Below are positions 60,607-64,000 of a stretch of DNA of 64,000 nt, in pieces. The DNA lies in the NCBI GenBank assembly GCA_965248815.1, contig CBDFKK010000008.1, positions 992,001-1,056,000 on the forward strand, written 5' to 3'. The translations under genes and the position numbers were made by a program. Source of the DNA: CBDFKK01 sp965248815. Lineage in GTDB: Bacteria; Pseudomonadota; Alphaproteobacteria; SMXP01. Below the pieces are notes generated by a model. The model was not told where the DNA came from. It did no database searches and saw only the letters and a list, made by a program, of their open reading frames with translations. Numbering within the stretch: the first letter of the stretch is position 1; every line of letters begins with the position of its first letter.

Positions 60607-61788
60607 ATGGACAGACAAACGGCTGTGGCAATGGCCCAGGCGGCGATCAAGGCAAAAAACAAAAAGCTTGTTGATGCCGTACTTAAGGCCCAGGCGGAAC
60701 GCGAATCAGAACCCGAGAAGATATTGCCCATTGATGAGCTTCCGCTCATAGCGGTGACCTGTTCTACGGGCTGGGAGTGCTACGCAATCGTCGAGGAACT
60801 CATCAAAACGAGGAAGTTCCGCGTACGGGCTTTGTATCGCACGCCCGGTACCCAGGCCGCGGCGCGGCTCGATGCCTTGCTCAATAAAACGGAATCCGAG
60901 CGGCCCGGTCTGCTCTCATTGCACGCTGACGTCGATATGAATTCCCAAGAGATTTTGACAAAATCCTTCGATGAGTGTGATGGCGTCGTGTTGTACGTTA
61001 CGGCAAACACGGCCAAAGCGGGTAAAATCACAAATCACGGCAACGACCCCGTGGGTGGCCGGGCGGCTTTGATGCGCCAGGTCACGGCAGCACTTGGCGC
61101 GATAAAAGCTAATCCATCCGTTAGCCAAGTCATTACGTTGGTCTTTCCGACAGATAAGGTGAGCGGGCTCGCCGACGAGACGCCGGCGGCGCCGTGGTGG
61201 GTTTATCAACGGTTGTTGTTCTCGAATTTTCTTCGAGATCAAGGCGTCAACGTGACCTGTATTCATCGCCCCGCCTATTATTATGGCATGCACCGCGTCG
61301 ACTACACTGCTCAGACTCAGTTTCGCGGCGATACAAAAATGTCGCAAACCCTGATTCGAGAAGACAATTTGCCGGGCATCACCGATCCCAATTATTTGGT
61401 CAATTGGGTTGACGTTCGGGATGTGGGGAAATGGGTCGGCACCTGTTTCGAGTATCGAGAGGTGTTTAAAAATCAAGACTTTTCGATCGCGTCATGTGCC
61501 TTGACCGGTCATCAGCTCGTTGAAATCGCGGAACGAACCAACAAGCACGGCACCAAATTCAAATACAAACGATTTTCTCTTTGGGTGATGAAGATGATTA
61601 GCCTGTTTACTGAGGAGGTGGTGTACCCGTTGCGCTACGCCCAATGGTACAATGACAAGGCAAACGCCTATGACTTTTCTTGCAATGAAGATTTGGCGGA
61701 TCTTGAGAAAATTCATCCTTTATGGAGCTTTGAAAAGAAACTGGAATCGTGGGGGATTGACGAGATCAAGCCGCGGAAGGCTCAGTAA
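60607..61788 (+). CDS. NmrA-like NAD(P)-binding protein
   Basis: 393 residues. After a helical Ala/Lys-rich N-terminus (MAQAAIKAKNKKLVDAVLKAQAERE), an atypical SDR Rossmann domain: LIAVTCSTGWECYAIVEELIKTRKFRVRALYRTPG, VVLYVTANTAK, VITLVFPTDKVSG and IHRPAYYYGMH, with the later DVRDVGKWVGTCF typical of NmrA-like proteins. The canonical GATGxxG reads TCSTGWE, so cofactor binding is doubtful or altered. ATG 60607 follows gaggcggaactaga. Cytosolic. The next small frame overlaps its stop codon. Confidence 0.75.
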   Translation: MDRQTAVAMAQAAIKAKNKKLVDAVLKAQAERESEPEKILPIDELPLIAVTCSTGWECYAIVEELIKTRKFRVRALYRTPGTQAAARLDALLNKTESERPGLLSLHADVDMNSQEILTKSFDECDGVVLYVTANTAKAGKITNHGNDPVGGRAALMRQVTAALGAIKANPSVSQVITLVFPTDKVSGLADETPAAPWWVYQRLLFSNFLRDQGVNVTCIHRPAYYYGMHRVDYTAQTQFRGDTKMSQTLIREDNLPGITDPNYLVNWVDVRDVGKWVGTCFEYREVFKNQDFSIASCALTGHQLVEIAERTNKHGTKFKYKRFSLWVMKMISLFTEEVVYPLRYAQWYNDKANAYDFSCNEDLADLEKIHPLWSFEKKLESWGIDEIKPRKAQ

Positions 61789-62090
61789 TGCCAACAAACG
61801 CCGTCGAGCCGGGAAATTCCAATTTGTATGGAATGAAACAGCACGCTTTGGATCGAGGGCTATTTCTCTCACGTTCTATTCGATTGTACCCTGAGCCGGT
61901 GCAAGACGAATTAGCGGAAGTGTTGATAGCCTATTCGGCTCATCCGCTCGTGACCCGAAAGCCGTCGTTAGGTTTTACTAAGCAACGGCCTTCGCCGCGA
62001 CGCGCGACGTATAAATCAGAGATTTTAGTAGAGAATATCTATGTCCTCTGCGTCGAGCTCCCTGACACCCATCAGCTTGGCGATCAGTAG
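61788..62090 (+). CDS. Possible small gene coupled to NmrA-like gene
   Basis: 100-codon frame whose ATG overlaps the preceding stop (TAATG), which suggests translational coupling. Sequence MPTNAVEPGNSNLYGMKQ, then FLSRSIRLYPEPVQDELAEVLIAYSAHPLV. No recognised family. Its last 66 bases overlap the convergent peroxidase gene, so it could be chance or a degraded tail. Confidence 0.3.
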   Translation: MPTNAVEPGNSNLYGMKQHALDRGLFLSRSIRLYPEPVQDELAEVLIAYSAHPLVTRKPSLGFTKQRPSPRRATYKSEILVENIYVLCVELPDTHQLGDQ

Positions 62091-64000
62091 GTCGCTACCA
62101 TCGTTTAGCGCGGCGACAACTGCCGTCCCGTAATATCGGTCGATAGTTGAGATGTTGGTGATGGTAACGTCGGTGACCCAGTCGAGATCGATGTTGTCCT
62201 CTTCCGGATCGAAGAAGCGAATCTTGTCGCCGAATTCTTCGGACGATTCATAGCGGAACGTATCGCCGCCGGGCCCGCCAAAAAGAATGTGACGCCCATG
62301 GCCACCTACGAGCACGTCATCGCCATATCCGCCCTTGAGCACGTCGCGTCCGTCGCCGCCATCCAGATTATCGTCGCCCCGATTGCCTATGAGTCTATCC
62401 CGTCCTTCATCGCCAAACAGGTCATCGTCGCCTGCTCTGCCGACAAGCAGATCCCGGCCGCCAAATCCGATCAGCAGATCACGCTCTTCACCGCCAATTA
62501 AGGTATCGCGCCAATCGGTCCCTCCTATTCGCGTAGACGTCAAAAAGATATTTTCCTGCAGGTGATCAATATCCGAATTGCGTCCGATGATGTCGGAAAG
62601 GTTGGTCGAGTCGATACGAGCAATCATGTCTTCCGAGAATTGGCTTTCGTACCAAAACTGGTCGCCATCTCTTATCCGCGTGAACTGATCAACCAGAACG
62701 GTGTAAAAAAGTTCGCCGACAATGCCGTTCCCATGGGGGTCTTCGGCCAATCCACCGACCCATGGGTCGATATTGTCGACTGATCCATAAACGCTTTCGA
62801 GCACCTGTTGTAAGGATACGTTAGATGTGATTTCCGAAAAGTCCGAAACCGGATCGAGACCGAAAGCGGTCCTCATGGAATTGTAATCCGGCATACCTTG
62901 GTCGCGCCCGCGCTGAATATTCAGCGAGACAAGGTCGAAACCGCCCGAACCCGGCGGGCCGAAAAGAAAATTACGCACGTCATCGACGACTTTTGTATCG
63001 ACTTCTTGGCTATACGCACCGGCAAGACCTCTCAACACTGCCTCAGCGCTACCCTCGGTCGTTACCGGGCCGGTGTTGAAGAAAGCTTCGCGCAACATGA
63101 GATGTCCTGCGGCGGACTCTTCGCCGTTTTCCTCCATTCTGGGAATGACCGACGACAACATGGAGTGGCCAAGGCGAAAAGCCACGGTGGCAAACTCATT
63201 CGTAATCTGCGGATCGATTGTCGGGTCATAACCGTGGTAGGAAGAAAGCGCATCTTCTCCAAGAACCATCGGCAAAAATTCGTTGTACGTGATGGCTTGT
63301 ATTTGCGCAGCGTTAATGGCTTTCGCCGTTTGATATAGTTCTTCGTCCGTGAAGATCGGATATTTTTCTTCAAGTTCATCGACCAGCCGATTGTGCTCAC
63401 GCGCGAAAATCGTATGCATCAGTGTGAGGGCAACATTTTCGTTGGCGCGCACATCACCGCCGAGAAATAAATCCGCACTTGTGCCGCCTGCATTCTGAAA
63501 ACCGTCTGTGTTAAAGGGCAACAAGTCGCCCTCCGACATTTTCAGCTTGCCACCTTCACCTCTTATGAACGCCTCGCGGTCGGCGTCCGATCCGTAAACC
63601 ATCGACGCGTCGAGAAAGGCTGTGATGTCATTGACCTGTTCTCTGGGCACACCGCTGACGCCCGTTCCCTCCGCAGCCGCCGTGCGCGTCAGGCCGATCG
63701 TCTGAGTACCAGTAAAGAAAGGATCAAAAAACGGGTCGCCCAACGGCACTTCAATATTGAAGCTGTCGCTGTGGTCCCCTTCGCGCGTCAGATCGATATC
63801 GTGATCGACGAATTGACCCCACAGCCAAAGATAGTTGCTTGCCCCAATCGAGCTCGGCATGGACTTGTCTTGCGCAAATATTTCGTTGCTGATCAGCCGG
63901 GCGCTGGGCCGATCAGCACCGGCCGGACTATTGAACCCGTCGCTATACGCAGATGGCGCCATGCGAATGAAGGGGTCGCCCGCCATGCCTAAATCTTGCG
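62025..64000 (-). CDS. Secreted animal-haem peroxidase with RTX repeats (5' end outside window)
   Basis: Cut by the right edge: the frame continues beyond base 64000 (QDLGMAGDPFIR, so ATG 63986 is internal). Animal-type haem peroxidase domain: WLWGQFVDHDIDL (distal His), FLDASMVYGSDADRE, HTIFAREHNRLVDEL, FRLGHSMLSSVIPR (proximal His) and LNIQRGRDQGMPDYNSMR. The last ~180 residues hold about nine Ca-binding RTX nonapeptides (GGEERDLLI, GRAGDDDLF, GGDGRDVLK, GGYGDDVLV and others), a sign of type I secretion. Such fusions are used for halide or iodide oxidation, defence or adhesion. No T1SS genes are in the window. Confidence 0.93.
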   Translation of the reverse strand, partial: QDLGMAGDPFIRMAPSAYSDGFNSPAGADRPSARLISNEIFAQDKSMPSSIGASNYLWLWGQFVDHDIDLTREGDHSDSFNIEVPLGDPFFDPFFTGTQTIGLTRTAAAEGTGVSGVPREQVNDITAFLDASMVYGSDADREAFIRGEGGKLKMSEGDLLPFNTDGFQNAGGTSADLFLGGDVRANENVALTLMHTIFAREHNRLVDELEEKYPIFTDEELYQTAKAINAAQIQAITYNEFLPMVLGEDALSSYHGYDPTIDPQITNEFATVAFRLGHSMLSSVIPRMEENGEESAAGHLMLREAFFNTGPVTTEGSAEAVLRGLAGAYSQEVDTKVVDDVRNFLFGPPGSGGFDLVSLNIQRGRDQGMPDYNSMRTAFGLDPVSDFSEITSNVSLQQVLESVYGSVDNIDPWVGGLAEDPHGNGIVGELFYTVLVDQFTRIRDGDQFWYESQFSEDMIARIDSTNLSDIIGRNSDIDHLQENIFLTSTRIGGTDWRDTLIGGEERDLLIGFGGRDLLVGRAGDDDLFGDEGRDRLIGNRGDDNLDGGDGRDVLKGGYGDDVLVGGHGRHILFGGPGGDTFRYESSEEFGDKIRFFDPEEDNIDLDWVTDVTITNISTIDRYYGTAVVAALNDGSDLLIAKLMGVRELDAEDIDILY

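Overview
The window looks like chromosome from a Gram-negative proteobacterium, probably an aerobic heterotrophic alphaproteobacterium, of moderate GC content. The clues are a TonB-dependent receptor, two PEP-CTERM (exosortase-substrate) proteins, many Sec-exported or lipoprotein-type proteins, acyl-CoA and CoA-transferase catabolism, Rieske oxygenase, flavocytochrome and flavin monooxygenase genes, and an IS3-family element of a type common in alphaproteobacteria. No rRNA, tRNA, CRISPR array or replication origin was seen. Genes lie on both strands in short operons, and intergenic regions hold dispersed noncoding repeats, small inverted-repeat elements and decayed gene fragments.

Layout. 1-6.5 kb: the end of selO, an exported coproporphyrinogen-oxidase-like protein with an isochorismatase-type hydrolase, an ankyrin fragment, a tiny lysine-rich protein, a PEP-CTERM protein with a clear sigma-54 promoter and two upstream direct repeats, and an exported SnoaL-like protein. 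6.8-8.1 kb: an intact IS3-family element. 8.3-17.3 kb: acyl-CoA dehydrogenase and quinone-oxidoreductase pair, a large exported chelatase-like protein, a beta-lactamase-fold hydrolase and a TonB receptor. 17.6-27.2 kb: a cell-envelope/glycan region with GH24 lysozyme (plus a copied tail), GT10 fucosyltransferase-like protein, CPT-like kinase, two methyltransferases, asparagine synthase, a frameshifted GT4 and a GT39-like membrane transferase. 27.3-32.3 kb: SDR, cation/proton antiporter, class III CoA-transferase and an arylsulfotransferase-like beta-propeller.

32.6-38.4 kb: LysM protein, an exported HutX-like haem carrier with cytochrome b561, OsmC divergent from an HxlR regulator, a sulfotransferase and a Sel1-repeat protein. 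38.4-46 kb: methyltransferase, DsrE remnant, a lipoprotein flavocytochrome with two C-terminal haem-c sites in an apparent operon with a periplasmic metallo-beta-lactamase-fold protein, a broken LLM flavin monooxygenase, two MITE-like elements and the second PEP-CTERM gene. 46-57.8 kb: an exported NmrA-like protein, a Rieske oxygenase flanked by two paralogous helical proteins, a GT-C transferase interrupted by an amber codon, a GyrI-like lipoprotein, a DUF1304 protein, a Tat-exported flavoprotein, an MFS transporter and an exported protein with a duplicated Cys-bracketed helical domain. 57.9-64 kb: GST remnant, small exported proteins, an NmrA-like protein and an RTX-type secreted animal-haem peroxidase running off the right edge.

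Two themes recur. Several folds that are normally cytosolic (HemF, HutX, chelatase-like, NmrA, VOC, GyrI) carry Sec signals or lipoboxes here, some of them haem-related. Genes for cell-surface glycans and oxidoreductases show recent disruptions (one-base slip, 8-bp duplication, in-frame amber).
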